64,000 bases of DNA from Deinococcus cellulosilyticus NBRC 106333 = KACC 11606 (GTDB lineage: Bacteria > Deinococcota > Deinococci > Deinococcales > Deinococcaceae): NCBI RefSeq assembly GCF_007990775.1, contig NZ_BJXB01000004.1, positions 62,001 to 126,000 on the forward strand, written 5' to 3'. The position numbers and the translations under genes were made by a program. The notes beneath the pieces are model-generated. The model did no database searches. It was not told where the DNA came from and saw only the letters and a list, made by a program, of their open reading frames with translations. This document shows, piece by piece, positions 1-7,407 of the stretch; positions within the stretch are counted from its first letter, which is position 1, and each line of letters starts with the position of its first letter.

Positions 1-595
1 GCAGGCTTTTCCAGTTGCTCTTTTGCGTCCACACCACAGTGTCTTTCAGGGTGAGGCTTTCTCTGGCCTGAAGGTTTCCCTGCACAGTGATGTGGGTGTG
101 GTCCAGGGTGAGGGGGACCTGAATGTCCAGATTGCCCTGAATCAGCACCCGCTGACCTGAACTGAAAAACTGGGCGGCATCTGCAGCGGTTTTGATCTGC
201 AGGTTTCCTTTGATGGTCTGGGTGTAGGCAGAAGGTTGCAGCAAAGCCTTCAGTGAGGCAAAATTCAACACAGGCACAGCCTGTGTCCCCTGACTGACGG
301 CTTCACCCTGAACCAAAGTGGGGTTCTTGATCCCTCCATTGATCTGTCCTCGCAGGGGCGAAGCCAGGGTGACCCTTTGCTGGTTGTTCAACTGTCCCCC
401 CACAAACAGACCATGCCGTACAGCGGTGAAAGCTGCACGTTGTGGGGTGAGGTCTTGTGAACTGGCTGCCACCTGAATCCCTTCTGGGGTTTCCTGGCGA
501 TGGGTGGGCGAAGAGGGAACAGGTTGCGGTGAGGGGGCTTGGAAACAGGCAGTGAGCAACAGGGCGATAGGGGATATTTGAGCAAACGTTTTCAA
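1..595 (-). CDS. Lipoprotein, N-terminal part; runs off the window start
   Basis: Reading leftwards from a TTG start at 595, an open frame runs to the window edge (about 198 residues seen). A strong Shine-Dalgarno (AGGGAGGAGG) lies 5 bases before the TTG, which decides the start. The N-terminus has a short hydrophobic stretch ending in LLLTAC, a lipobox with Cys17, so the product is probably a membrane-anchored lipoprotein. The rest is rich in beta-type sequence with repeated phrases about 'QGNL', which suggests a beta-helix or repeat fold, but I recognise no family. No ATG start fits this frame. The C-terminus is outside the window. Confidence 0.75.
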   Translation of the reverse strand, partial: MKTFAQISPIALLLTACFQAPSPQPVPSSPTHRQETPEGIQVAASSQDLTPQRAAFTAVRHGLFVGGQLNNQQRVTLASPLRGQINGGIKNPTLVQGEAVSQGTQAVPVLNFASLKALLQPSAYTQTIKGNLQIKTAADAAQFFSSGQRVLIQGNLDIQVPLTLDHTHITVQGNLQARESLTLKDTVVWTQKSNWKSL

Positions 596-1066
596 ATGGA
601 CCTCCTCCCTAAATGTATTCTGAAACACCTTTCAAAACCACTCTTGTTTAGATCTCATGACCCTTTGTTACAAAAATGACTCAATCACATGACTTTTCGT
701 CTGAGAACAGGGAAAAGGGCAACGCTCAACCAGAGCATGAAGGAATTTTACAAATGGGCAGCTGCAGAACACTGTCAAGGGTCTGCAGCATCAAAACGGC
801 TTCAAAAATGGCCCTCTCTGTGCAATCGAAAGGATTTTTGAGGCCCCTGGTTACAAAACGACCGCAAACTTCTTCCTCCAGCCGCATCAACAGTTGATCA
901 CTGAACGGCACACTGGACCCAGTGGGGAGGTCTTCTGCCACCAGAACCATTTTCTGGTGCTGATGAAGGTGTGGGGCGTGTCGAGAAAGTCAGGGGTTCA
1001 GCAAGGACAAAAGTGCCGTTGAGGGAGTCCACAATGGGACAGAACACCCTGCGCGAAGGAGCCCTT
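596..1066. other. Intergenic stretch between lipoprotein and Crp/Fnr genes
   Basis: This stretch should hold the promoters of the leftward lipoprotein and of the rightward Crp/Fnr gene. The only coding candidate is the small leftward frame at 726-950, listed separately with low confidence. A TCATGACCC half-site near 655 resembles half of the palindrome at 4735-4752. I see no convincing -35/-10 pair. Confidence 0.4.
726..950 (-). CDS. Possible small hypothetical protein (74 aa)
   Basis: An open frame of 74 residues starts with ATG at 950. Its codons end often in G or C and the product is acidic with an amphipathic middle (an LEEEV region, then a Cys-containing helix), which looks more like coding than noise. 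Against it, there is no Shine-Dalgarno before the ATG, and no family is recognised. It could be a leaderless small gene or a chance frame in a promoter region. Confidence 0.3.
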   Translation of the reverse strand: MVLVAEDLPTGSSVPFSDQLLMRLEEEVCGRFVTRGLKNPFDCTERAIFEAVLMLQTLDSVLQLPICKIPSCSG

Positions 1067-1756
1067 ATGACCTCACCTCATCCCCTCAGCGAAATCACCC
1101 GCATGCTGTCCCTGACCCCCATCTTTCAGGGCTTGCAGGACAGCGACCTGATCGACCTTGCAAAAGCCATGCGGGAGCAGCATTTCGAGAAAGGCAGCCC
1201 AATTTTCCTGCAGGGAGACCCGGTGGAACGGGTCAACATCCTGATTCGTGGGTGCCTGAGGGTCTTCAAGGAGGGCTCCAGAGGCAACAAGCAGATCACC
1301 CTGCACCTCGAAAAACCTTACCGCGCAGTGGCCCTGGTGGCGGTTTTTCTGGACCACCCGGTTTACCCAGCCTCCTGCGAGGCCATTGAAGACAGCACTG
1401 TGCTGGTGATGGACCGAAAGGCATTCATGGAGATGGTCACACACAATGCTGTGCTGGCCCAGTCGGTGATTCGCTACCAGGCCCGCAAGCAGGGAGAACT
1501 GATGCACCTGCTGGACAGGCTGTTTTTCCGGGAAGTGGGTTCACGGGTGGCAGAAACCCTGCTGACCCTGCAAGAAGAACTGGGCAACGGTTTTGTCCTG
1601 CCCACCAACGGCATGCTGGCCGCACAACTGGGCACCGTGCCAGAGCTGATCAGCCGCAAACTGGGTGAGTTTTACCGCCAGGGGCTGATTCATCTGGAGG
1701 GCCGCAAGGTGTGGGTGCTGAAAAAAGAAGACCTTCAGGAGCTGGCAGTGGAGTAA
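1067..1756 (+). CDS. Crp/Fnr family transcriptional regulator
   Basis: A 229-residue protein with an N-terminal cyclic-nucleotide-binding-type beta barrel (roughly residues 15-125), a long dimerisation helix, and a C-terminal winged helix. The recognition helix reads PELISRKLGEF; its E..SR pattern matches the FNR/DNR class that reads TTGA-like half-sites, not the R-E-R pattern of CRP. No N-terminal cysteine cluster is present, so it is not an oxygen-sensing Fe-S FNR and may sense NO/haem or redox in another way. ATG 1067 was chosen because GAAGGAG sits 5 bases upstream; an open extension upstream has no such site. It lies close to a globin and NO-related operons with an FNR-spaced palindrome at 4735-4752, its likely target. 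Confidence 0.88.
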   Translation: MTSPHPLSEITRMLSLTPIFQGLQDSDLIDLAKAMREQHFEKGSPIFLQGDPVERVNILIRGCLRVFKEGSRGNKQITLHLEKPYRAVALVAVFLDHPVYPASCEAIEDSTVLVMDRKAFMEMVTHNAVLAQSVIRYQARKQGELMHLLDRLFFREVGSRVAETLLTLQEELGNGFVLPTNGMLAAQLGTVPELISRKLGEFYRQGLIHLEGRKVWVLKKEDLQELAVE

Positions 1757-1771
1757 ACCATACATGTCCAG

Positions 1772-1980
1772 ATGCCATATTGGATGGCAGGAATGAACGT
1801 GATCAGCATTCTGAAGTTCCTCATGGAGCAGCACGAGATCACCCAGCTGAAGCTTGCCGACGCCACAGGCATTGACCAGGGAAACATCAGCAAACTGTTC
1901 AGGGCAAACGGGAGTTCTCCAAAGATCACATCCGGGCTTTCAGTGCATTCTTCAAAGTTGACCCAATTGTATTTCTTTGA
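1772..1980 (+). pseudogene. HigA-like antitoxin remnant, frameshifted and N-truncated
   Basis: The first part encodes an XRE-type helix-turn-helix (ILKFLMEQHEITQLKLADAT, then GIDQGNISKL). After about position 1900 the reading frame shifts. A neighbouring frame continues with KREFSKDHIRAFSAFFKVDP and ends at the TGA at 1978-1980, which is the expected C-terminus of HigA-type antitoxins. Intact family members are about 120-140 residues, so the N-terminal half is also missing. No HigB toxin gene lies beside it. It reads as a decayed toxin-antitoxin relic; a sequencing error could explain the frameshift but not the missing N-terminus. Confidence 0.7.
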
Positions 1981-2039
1981 TTTATCATCTTGAAGTCAAA
2001 GCAATGGAAATTGCACAATGCAGACAGAGGACACCTTCA

Positions 2040-2828
2040 TCATTCAGTAATGGGAAGGACTTCTTTACCCAGGAACATCATCATTTGAGCGTGATATTGT
2101 TCATTCTGCACATCCATAGAATCTCTTTCTTTTAGTGTATCACCAGGACTTCGATTAAACCTCAGGGCATGCTCTGCGTTTTGATCTTTTTGATGGAAAT
2201 AAAAAGGGGTGGCCAGAATATGCCTTCCTTCTTCTGTGACATCATGAAAATAAACAAATGCATTCGGATCTCCAGTCTGAAACACCAAAGGTTCAATAAC
2301 CAAAAAATTCGCAAACAGCTGGGCTTTAAAGAGAATCTGTCGCTTATTGATTTTAAAAAGCACATCGGTTCCAAATGCTTCCTGATTGTAGGCCATAAAT
2401 CCCAATTTGACCTGCAGAGCATCAAGAATATACCTGAATGCTTCATAATATCCCTCTTCAAGAACCTGTGGAGTTCTCTTGGAGTCTTTTGCCGTTTCCA
2501 GCCAGAGAAACGCCAGGTTTGTATTTTCATACATGAAATCATAGTAGTCCGCCACCAGACGGATTATTCCAGACACCTTATTGAATTGAAAGATCAAGAT
2601 AATATTCAGGTCACCGGGAGAAGAAGTTGCCGACTGATCTTGAAACTCCCATCCCGTAAACCCCGGAGGAGATTCAGACAGGTTTTTTATCCCATTTCTG
2701 ATGAAAGAGTGCGGTACCAGAAGACCCATTGCAGGTGTTGGACGCATGACATATTTTAGACTTCGGACAGATCCTCTGAACATGGCAATGGCTGATCTGC
2801 TTTGATCGCCTGGATTCCGTAAAACCAT
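2040..2828 (-). CDS. Hypothetical protein, AT-rich
   Basis: A leftward frame of up to 262 residues. The part from about residue 25 on looks like a real soluble protein with regular aromatic and acidic residues. The first codons overlap no other gene but lack a clear Shine-Dalgarno, and an internal Met (for example MFRGS, residue 16) could be the start. Codons here are clearly richer in A/T than in the flanking genes, which suggests recent acquisition. It lies 10 bases beyond the globin stop on the same strand, so it could be transcribed with that operon. I do not recognise the family. Confidence 0.6.
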   Translation of the reverse strand: MVLRNPGDQSRSAIAMFRGSVRSLKYVMRPTPAMGLLVPHSFIRNGIKNLSESPPGFTGWEFQDQSATSSPGDLNIILIFQFNKVSGIIRLVADYYDFMYENTNLAFLWLETAKDSKRTPQVLEEGYYEAFRYILDALQVKLGFMAYNQEAFGTDVLFKINKRQILFKAQLFANFLVIEPLVFQTGDPNAFVYFHDVTEEGRHILATPFYFHQKDQNAEHALRFNRSPGDTLKERDSMDVQNEQYHAQMMMFLGKEVLPITE

Positions 2829-2838
2829 TGACAGTGTT

Positions 2839-3231
2839 TCAAGAAATCCCCAGATGGTGCTGGAGCCCCATCCGCATGCGACCTGCGGCTTCCATCAGGA
2901 AAATCGCACTCTGTTCTGGCAGGGTCTGTTCGCAGGTGTGTTCCCACACGGCAAGCCAGCGGTTGAAGTGGTCGCTGGAAAGGCCGAGGGGCATGTGGGC
3001 CATCGGAGGGGAGCCCCTGAAGTTTTTGGGTCCACCCAGCACCCCCACCCAGAAATCGGTGAGCTTCTGGATGTGTTTCTCCCACCATTCTGCTGCAGGT
3101 TCCTCGACCACCTGATCAAAGACGGCCTTCATCTCGGGAATCTGATTCAGGTTCACATAGAAGGTGCGGACCAGCTGTTCCACGGTGGCGCGGCCACCAA
3201 TCATGGCGTAATGGTTTTCGAGGGACATCAT
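2839..3231 (-). CDS. Truncated haemoglobin-like globin
   Basis: A protein of about 130 residues. It carries FYVNLNQIPEMKAVFDQ, then DFWVGVLGGPKNF, and AHMPLGLSSDHFNRWLAVWE, an H.P......HF..W pattern typical of truncated (2/2) globins of groups II/III. These bind haem and react with O2, NO or peroxide in the cytoplasm. Two adjacent ATGs (3231 and 3228) follow GGAGG; the second has the better spacing. The gene follows the DUF59 gene by one base, so both belong to the leftward operon headed by the NnrS/oxidase-like membrane protein. This context favours NO detoxification or sensing. The exact subgroup is not certain. Confidence 0.85.
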   Translation of the reverse strand: MMSLENHYAMIGGRATVEQLVRTFYVNLNQIPEMKAVFDQVVEEPAAEWWEKHIQKLTDFWVGVLGGPKNFRGSPPMAHMPLGLSSDHFNRWLAVWEHTCEQTLPEQSAIFLMEAAGRMRMGLQHHLGIS

Positions 3232-3232
3232 G

Positions 3233-3541
3233 TTACCTCCATCCCAGCTGGCGTTTGCCTTCCGGGGTGATGCGCTCAGGGGTCCACGCGGGTTGCCACA
3301 CCAGATCCACCTGCACCTCTTCAATGCCCGGCATCCGTTCCAGTGTACGCCGCACCGCATCGGTGAGGGTGTCGTGGAGGGGGCATCCCGGAGTCGTGAG
3401 GGTCATGGTGACCCTCAAGGTGCTTTCTTCGATGTCCACCCCGTAAACCAATCCCAGATCGACGATGCTGATGCCCAGTTCGGGATCGAGCACATTCTGC
3501 AGGAGCATACCAGCAAGTTCCTTAAGGTTTTCTGCGGACAT
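3233..3541 (-). CDS. DUF59 / MIP18-family protein (metal-sulfur cluster assembly factor)
   Basis: A 102-residue protein with the family signature: VLDPELGISIVDLGLVYGV near residue 16, then a beta strand, and TPGCPLHDTL with the conserved Cys, followed by an EVQVDLVW(Q)P-type C-terminus. Members (SufT, PaaD and relatives) help assemble or insert Fe-S clusters. It overlaps the end of the upstream membrane-protein gene by 20 bases and abuts the globin gene, showing translational coupling in one operon. In this setting it may service an Fe-S enzyme hit by NO, but that role is inference. Confidence 0.88.
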   Translation of the reverse strand: MSAENLKELAGMLLQNVLDPELGISIVDLGLVYGVDIEESTLRVTMTLTTPGCPLHDTLTDAVRRTLERMPGIEEVQVDLVWQPAWTPERITPEGKRQLGWR

Positions 3542-4691
3542 ACATGACCTCCGTGAGGACAGAGAGATAGGGAACGAGGCCCGCAGCGATCAGCCAGAGA
3601 CCTGCAGGGTGAAACACTGTGGCCACAATCCCGAGGGCGAAGATCACCATCGCGGCATCTGCGGTTTTCTCGTTGAACATGTCTTTCAGGGTCGGGACCT
3701 GGGTTTTGCCCACCTGATCGGCATACCTGTGCAGCCACACCAGAAAAGGCAGGATCTTGTAGAGCATTCCGGTGATCACCAGCAGCAAAAATCCTGCAAA
3801 GAGGGTGAGGGCCATCGTCCACAGGCCACCCAGGGCCAGCAGAATGCTGGCGACCAGGAACCCCATCCCCAGCACGTAATGCCTGACCCCGACATCCAGT
3901 TGCTTCTTGACCCTTTTTGCAATGAGGTTTTTCGCATCCAGGGCCATCAACAGTGCAGCAAGCAGCAACAGGGGCAGGGTTGAGGCAGGCCAGATCAGGT
4001 CACTGAGAATGGCGATGTTGAGCACCCACAGGTTCAGGCCCAGCACTCTGGGTTTCACCCCGTGCGACAGCGTGAACATCCCCACCAGTTTGTGCCCCAC
4101 CCCGGCAATGGAAATCAGAAAGACTCCGACCAGACCGAGCACTGCATGGGTCTGCAGCCTCACCGGGTCATAGTTGCCAAATTGCATGCTGAGGGCCTGA
4201 AGCATGCCCACTGCTGGCGTGGTCAGCAGGTGAAGCGTGACCCACACCAGTGAAGTGGCGACCACACTCCATTTCCGGGTGCTTCTGAAGACCAGGAACA
4301 TGTGCACGGCAAACCAGATCAGGGCAACACTGACCAGACCCCCTCCCATGGCAATCAGGACAGGCTGATACTGCAGGAAGCCGAAAACCTGGATCGGCAC
4401 CCCCACAGCCCACAGGCCCAGCACAGCGTAACCCCACCAGGCCCGCACCAGACCGACCTCCAGAATGACCGGAACGAGCTGGTGCATGCTGCCGATCAGA
4501 ATGCCTGTGCCAAAACCCAGCAACAGCAGGTGGGTGAAAGCCAGGGTCACAGGATGGCGGTAACTGCTGAAACCATCCGGGTGCAGGGCAAGCAGCAAAA
4601 CGGCACCCATCAGAAAGAGGGTGGAGGTCAGCACAAAACCAGCGGGAACCTGATAAGGAGCAGTGGTGCTTTTGGCGGCTAGGGCAATCAT
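3522..4691 (-). CDS. NnrS/haem-copper-oxidase-like multi-pass membrane protein
   Basis: A 389-residue protein with about 11-12 hydrophobic segments. Histidines sit in membrane segments in patterns like those of NnrS and oxidase subunit I relatives: HLLLLGFGTGILIGSMHQLVP, LQTHAVLGLVG, and GVGHKLVGMFTLSHG. A conserved LYKILPFLVWLHRY lies near the C-terminus. NnrS proteins are haem/copper membrane proteins linked to NO stress. ATG 4691 follows AGGAGGAACC. It heads the leftward operon with DUF59 and globin genes. A -10 box (TAGACT, 4709-4714) lies so that the 4735-4752 palindrome is centred 41.5 bases before the predicted transcript start, a class II activator geometry. It could instead be a separate oxidase-I-like family. 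Confidence 0.75.
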   Translation of the reverse strand: MIALAAKSTTAPYQVPAGFVLTSTLFLMGAVLLLALHPDGFSSYRHPVTLAFTHLLLLGFGTGILIGSMHQLVPVILEVGLVRAWWGYAVLGLWAVGVPIQVFGFLQYQPVLIAMGGGLVSVALIWFAVHMFLVFRSTRKWSVVATSLVWVTLHLLTTPAVGMLQALSMQFGNYDPVRLQTHAVLGLVGVFLISIAGVGHKLVGMFTLSHGVKPRVLGLNLWVLNIAILSDLIWPASTLPLLLLAALLMALDAKNLIAKRVKKQLDVGVRHYVLGMGFLVASILLALGGLWTMALTLFAGFLLLVITGMLYKILPFLVWLHRYADQVGKTQVPTLKDMFNEKTADAAMVIFALGIVATVFHPAGLWLIAAGLVPYLSVLTEVMYVRRKP

Positions 4692-4734
4692 GGTTCCTCC
4701 TGCGTTCAGTCTAGAAAGGACCACCACCCCACAG

Positions 4735-4752
4735 CCATGACCCAGGTCATGG
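4735..4752. promoter_or_regulatory. 18-base FNR-spaced palindrome, probable Crp/Fnr operator
   Basis: CCATGACCCAGGTCATGG is a perfect inverted repeat except for the two central bases. Its core, ATGAC-N4-GTCAT, has the same spacing as FNR/DNR sites (TTGAT-N4-ATCAA). It sits between divergent operons (starts at 4691 and 4798). On the leftward side TAGACT at 4709-4714 makes a -10 box with the operator centred at -41.5. The likely ligand is the regulator encoded at 1067-1756, whose recognition helix is FNR-like. Confidence 0.7.
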
Positions 4753-4797
4753 TCAGGGCCGGCATGGAAGGTGCAGACTCAGAGACAGGAGAAAACC

Positions 4798-5034
4798 ATG
4801 CCAGAAACCACCCTGCAAGAACTCGATGTGCGCACCATCCACCCCAGAGAACGCCACCCCAGAATCTTTCATCTGTTTGACAGCCTGGAGAGCGGAAGCA
4901 GCTTTCAACTGGTCAACGACCATGATCCCAAACCCCTTTTCTACCAGTTCCAGATCGAGCGTCCCGGCACCTTTGAATGGGAGTACCTCGAAAATGGCCC
5001 CCGGGTGTGGCGGGTCAAGATTTCAAAAGCCTGA
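4798..5034 (+). CDS. DUF2249 domain protein
   Basis: A 78-residue protein. It shows the DUF2249 pattern: LDVRTIHPRERHPRIFHLFD near residue 7, the loop SGSSFQLVNDHDPKPL, and the end FEWEYLENGPRVWRVKI. These small TusA-like alpha/beta proteins occur next to NO, nitrite and haem-copper genes in many bacteria; their biochemistry is not settled. ATG 4798 follows ACAGGAGAAAACC. It starts the rightward arm of the divergent module and is followed 51 bases on by a second gene with the same domain, so the two are likely co-transcribed. Confidence 0.88.
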   Translation: MPETTLQELDVRTIHPRERHPRIFHLFDSLESGSSFQLVNDHDPKPLFYQFQIERPGTFEWEYLENGPRVWRVKISKA

Positions 5035-5085
5035 ATCCCCTGGCCTGTGCAGCGTGCTGACAGGCCGGTCTTTTTTGGAGGCACC

Positions 5086-5901
5086 ATGATCACCGCCCAG
5101 ACCCGCATCAGCGAGGTGTTGCAGCAGCACCCGGAATTGCTGCCCGTGCTGATTTCTGCAAGCCCTGCCTTCGAGAAGCTCAAAAACCCCATGCTCAGGA
5201 AGGTCATGCCAAAACTGGTGACCGTTCAGCAGGCTGCGGGCATGGCGGGACTTCCGGTGGATGACCTGCTGGGAAAACTGCTCGCCGCCCTCGGCCATGA
5301 TGCTTCTGAATCGCAGGGTGTTTCTGTTTCTGGCTCGCTGCTCGGGACCCCTGCTCCAGTGTGGGTGGATGCTGTTGTTGCTGCTGAACTGGATGTTCAG
5401 CCCCTGCTGCAACGCGGTGAAGAGCCCTTCAGCCAGATTCAGAAAGTGGCCGCTGCTGTGCCTGCAGGACAGAAGTTTCTACTTTTGGCCCCATTTGAGC
5501 CTGTTCCACTGTACCAGGCCCTGGGCAAGAAAGGCTTTGCCGCATGGTGTGAACACGCTGGAGAGTTTTTCAGGGTGCATTTTTACCGGGGGGCAGCAGT
5601 TCAGGGTTTCCCCGAGCAGGAGAAACCTTCTTCTGGTTCACCTGCAAACTGGACCTTCAATCTGGAAGTCACCATCCCGGAAACCCTGGAACCCCCGGAG
5701 CCCATGATGCGGGTGCTTGGTGCACTGGACCAGCTTCAGCCAGGACAGGCTTTGCTGGTGCACCATGTGCGCAGGCCCATCTACCTGCTGCAAAGGCTGG
5801 AAGAAATGGGCCATCAGGTGGAGGTCATGGAAGAAGGACCCCGTGTGGAGATCCTGATCCAGAAGAAACCCCCCCAGACTTCCGGGTCGGGCACTGCATG
5901 A
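5086..5901 (+). CDS. DUF1858-DUF2249-DUF2249 protein
   Basis: A 271-residue protein with three parts. Residues 2-65 form a DUF1858-type helical domain (TRISEVLQQHPELLPVL, then NPMLRKVMPKLVTVQQAA), as found in ScdA/RIC N-termini and hybrid-cluster neighbours. Residues about 105-175 and 195-265 are two DUF2249-like units; the second is rather diverged and ends GHQVEVMEEGPRVEILIQK. ATG 5086 follows TTTGGAGGCACC. Together with the preceding DUF2249 gene and the globin/NnrS-like operon it suggests a response to NO or damage of Fe-S centres. Function is inferred only from context. Confidence 0.82.
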   Translation: MITAQTRISEVLQQHPELLPVLISASPAFEKLKNPMLRKVMPKLVTVQQAAGMAGLPVDDLLGKLLAALGHDASESQGVSVSGSLLGTPAPVWVDAVVAAELDVQPLLQRGEEPFSQIQKVAAAVPAGQKFLLLAPFEPVPLYQALGKKGFAAWCEHAGEFFRVHFYRGAAVQGFPEQEKPSSGSPANWTFNLEVTIPETLEPPEPMMRVLGALDQLQPGQALLVHHVRRPIYLLQRLEEMGHQVEVMEEGPRVEILIQKKPPQTSGSGTA

Positions 5902-5905
5902 GGCC

Positions 5906-5932
5906 ATGAAAAACGTTACCCTGAGGCCATGA
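5906..5932 (+). other. Eight-codon minicistron made by a short tandem duplication
   Basis: The 14-base string GAGGCCATGAAAAA occurs at 5900-5913 and again at 5923-5936. The first copy opens a frame M-K-N-V-T-L-R-P and stops at TGA 5930-5932, which overlaps the ATG (5929) of the next gene. This could couple translation of the downstream gene or be a harmless duplication of its start region. Confidence 0.35.
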
Positions 5933-7248
5933 AAAAAATCATGCTGTTTCTGATGCTCGCTGGTGCTGCACAGGCCACCGAACTGCGCATTTATCCCGGA
6001 TTTGCCGAGGTGCTGACCCCCATCCATCCCCAGAATCACCAGTTTGAATGGACGGTGGGGCAAGAGGACCTGTGCCAGGTCATTCCATCTTCACTGGCAG
6101 TGCAGGGGGCAAAAGTTGCGGAGTACACGCTGGCTTTTCAGCAGAAATCCTGGCTGGATCAGCTGATCGGGAAGCAGGTCACGGTCCGAATTGGGGATGA
6201 GCTGCGTGAAGGCACTGTGGAACGCATTGAGGACCAGACCCTGTTCGTGAAGGAGCTGGAAACAGGAAGGTACCTGATGGTGGGTGCAGACCAGCTTGAA
6301 CTGCATGCCCTGCCTCCCCTCACCCGCAACCGATCAGAATTGCAATTCAAATTCACCCTGCAGAGTGAAAACAAACCCGTCCTGAGGTACTTCACCCGCA
6401 ACATCCAGTGGACCCCCAGATACACCCTGGAGGTGAATGGGGGCACGGCACGCCTGACCGGATGGGCCGATCTGCAAAACAACTCCCGTGAGAAACTGAC
6501 TGTGAGTGAGGCGGACCTGTTCAGCGGGAATTTCAATTTGCCCTCTGGACAGTTTGAGTTCTGCAATCCGGTGCAGAACCAGCAGATGTACAACATGGCA
6601 CCCCCTGCACCCATCAGTCCAACGGCTGTGGCAGATGCATCAGAAAGCCGGGTTGCCCTCCCCACCCTGACCTCTGGAGGGCTTTACCGCCAGGAGGTCA
6701 GGCGTCCTTTTGAGATTCCAGCGCAGGGGCACCTCAATCTGGCCCTCAAGGATGCCCAGATGCCCATCAAGCAGGTGCTGGTGGGTGCGCAGGCTTTCTC
6801 CCAGTACAACAGTGCGAATCCTTTCATCCGGCAGTACCGCTTTACGGCACCGGAGTTTTTGCAGCAGGCTCCCATCAGCGTGCGGGATGATGGCGTCTTC
6901 GTCGGTGAAGCCTACCTGCCCGAAACGGCCAAAGGGGACAAAACCACCCTGAACATGGGCACCGCATCGGATGTGACCTACCAGAGAACCGTGCAGCTCC
7001 TGAATGAGACCAGAAAGGACAATGAGGTGACCTCCAGAACCTATCAGGTCAACCTCAAATTCAGCAATTTCCGCAGCAGTCAGGCCACCGTTGAATACAC
7101 CGAAAGCCTGTTCCGGGGCCGAAAAGGGCAAATCACCCACCTGGATCAGGGCTGGGTGAAAACGGGCAATGACCTGATGTTCGCAGGACCCCTGAAAGCC
7201 GGAGAGGTCAAAACCCTGATGTTCAAGGTTCGTTTTGATGTGAATTGA
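5929..7248 (+). CDS. Exported DUF4139-like protein
   Basis: A 439-residue protein with a Sec signal peptide (MKKIMLFLMLAGAAQA, cleavage likely after AQA). The body has the pattern of DUF4139-type proteins: FTRNIQWTPRYTLEV, then ARLTGWADLQNNSREKLTVS, and a C-terminal immunoglobulin-like part with YTESLFRGRKGQI and a LKAGEVKTLMFKV ending. Family members are predicted to be secreted or periplasmic beta-rich proteins of unknown function. The Shine-Dalgarno (TGAGG) is only 2 bases from the ATG, and the stop of a small upstream frame overlaps the start. A role linked to the preceding redox genes is not evident. Confidence 0.75.
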   Translation: MKKIMLFLMLAGAAQATELRIYPGFAEVLTPIHPQNHQFEWTVGQEDLCQVIPSSLAVQGAKVAEYTLAFQQKSWLDQLIGKQVTVRIGDELREGTVERIEDQTLFVKELETGRYLMVGADQLELHALPPLTRNRSELQFKFTLQSENKPVLRYFTRNIQWTPRYTLEVNGGTARLTGWADLQNNSREKLTVSEADLFSGNFNLPSGQFEFCNPVQNQQMYNMAPPAPISPTAVADASESRVALPTLTSGGLYRQEVRRPFEIPAQGHLNLALKDAQMPIKQVLVGAQAFSQYNSANPFIRQYRFTAPEFLQQAPISVRDDGVFVGEAYLPETAKGDKTTLNMGTASDVTYQRTVQLLNETRKDNEVTSRTYQVNLKFSNFRSSQATVEYTESLFRGRKGQITHLDQGWVKTGNDLMFAGPLKAGEVKTLMFKVRFDVN

Positions 7249-7343
7249 TGGAGGTCTGAATCTGGAGAGCATGCGGCCAGCACGCCCGTGCTCTGTTTTT
7301 TTGCTGTGTGTATTTTTTTGATGAAGGTGAGGCCCTCACTTCA

Positions 7344-7375
7344 GTAATGGGTCGGTAACTCCCTCCTCCTACCTT
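7344..7375 (+). promoter_or_regulatory. SARP-type direct-repeat promoter, site 1
   Basis: GTAATG at 7344 and GTAACT at 7355 form a direct repeat with an 11-base period. TACCTT at 7370-7375 is a fair -10 box, 15 bases from the start of the second repeat, giving a transcript start near 7382 and a short leader to the ATG at 7408. The same pair precedes the genes at 15722, 20116 and 19872. SARP regulators classically bind 11-base-spaced repeats just upstream of the -10 box. Confidence 0.6.
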
Positions 7376-7407
7376 GAAGGCACCAGAAACCCACAGGAGG
7401 AACGTCC

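Noticed and set aside
676..897. Small rightward frame of 73 codons before the Crp/Fnr gene
   Set aside because: No ribosome-binding site, Ser-rich composition without structure, and it overlaps a better-looking small leftward frame.
2045..2052. A GTAATG string at the end of the 2040 gene as a further SARP site
   Set aside because: It has no second repeat 11 bases away and lies inside coding sequence.
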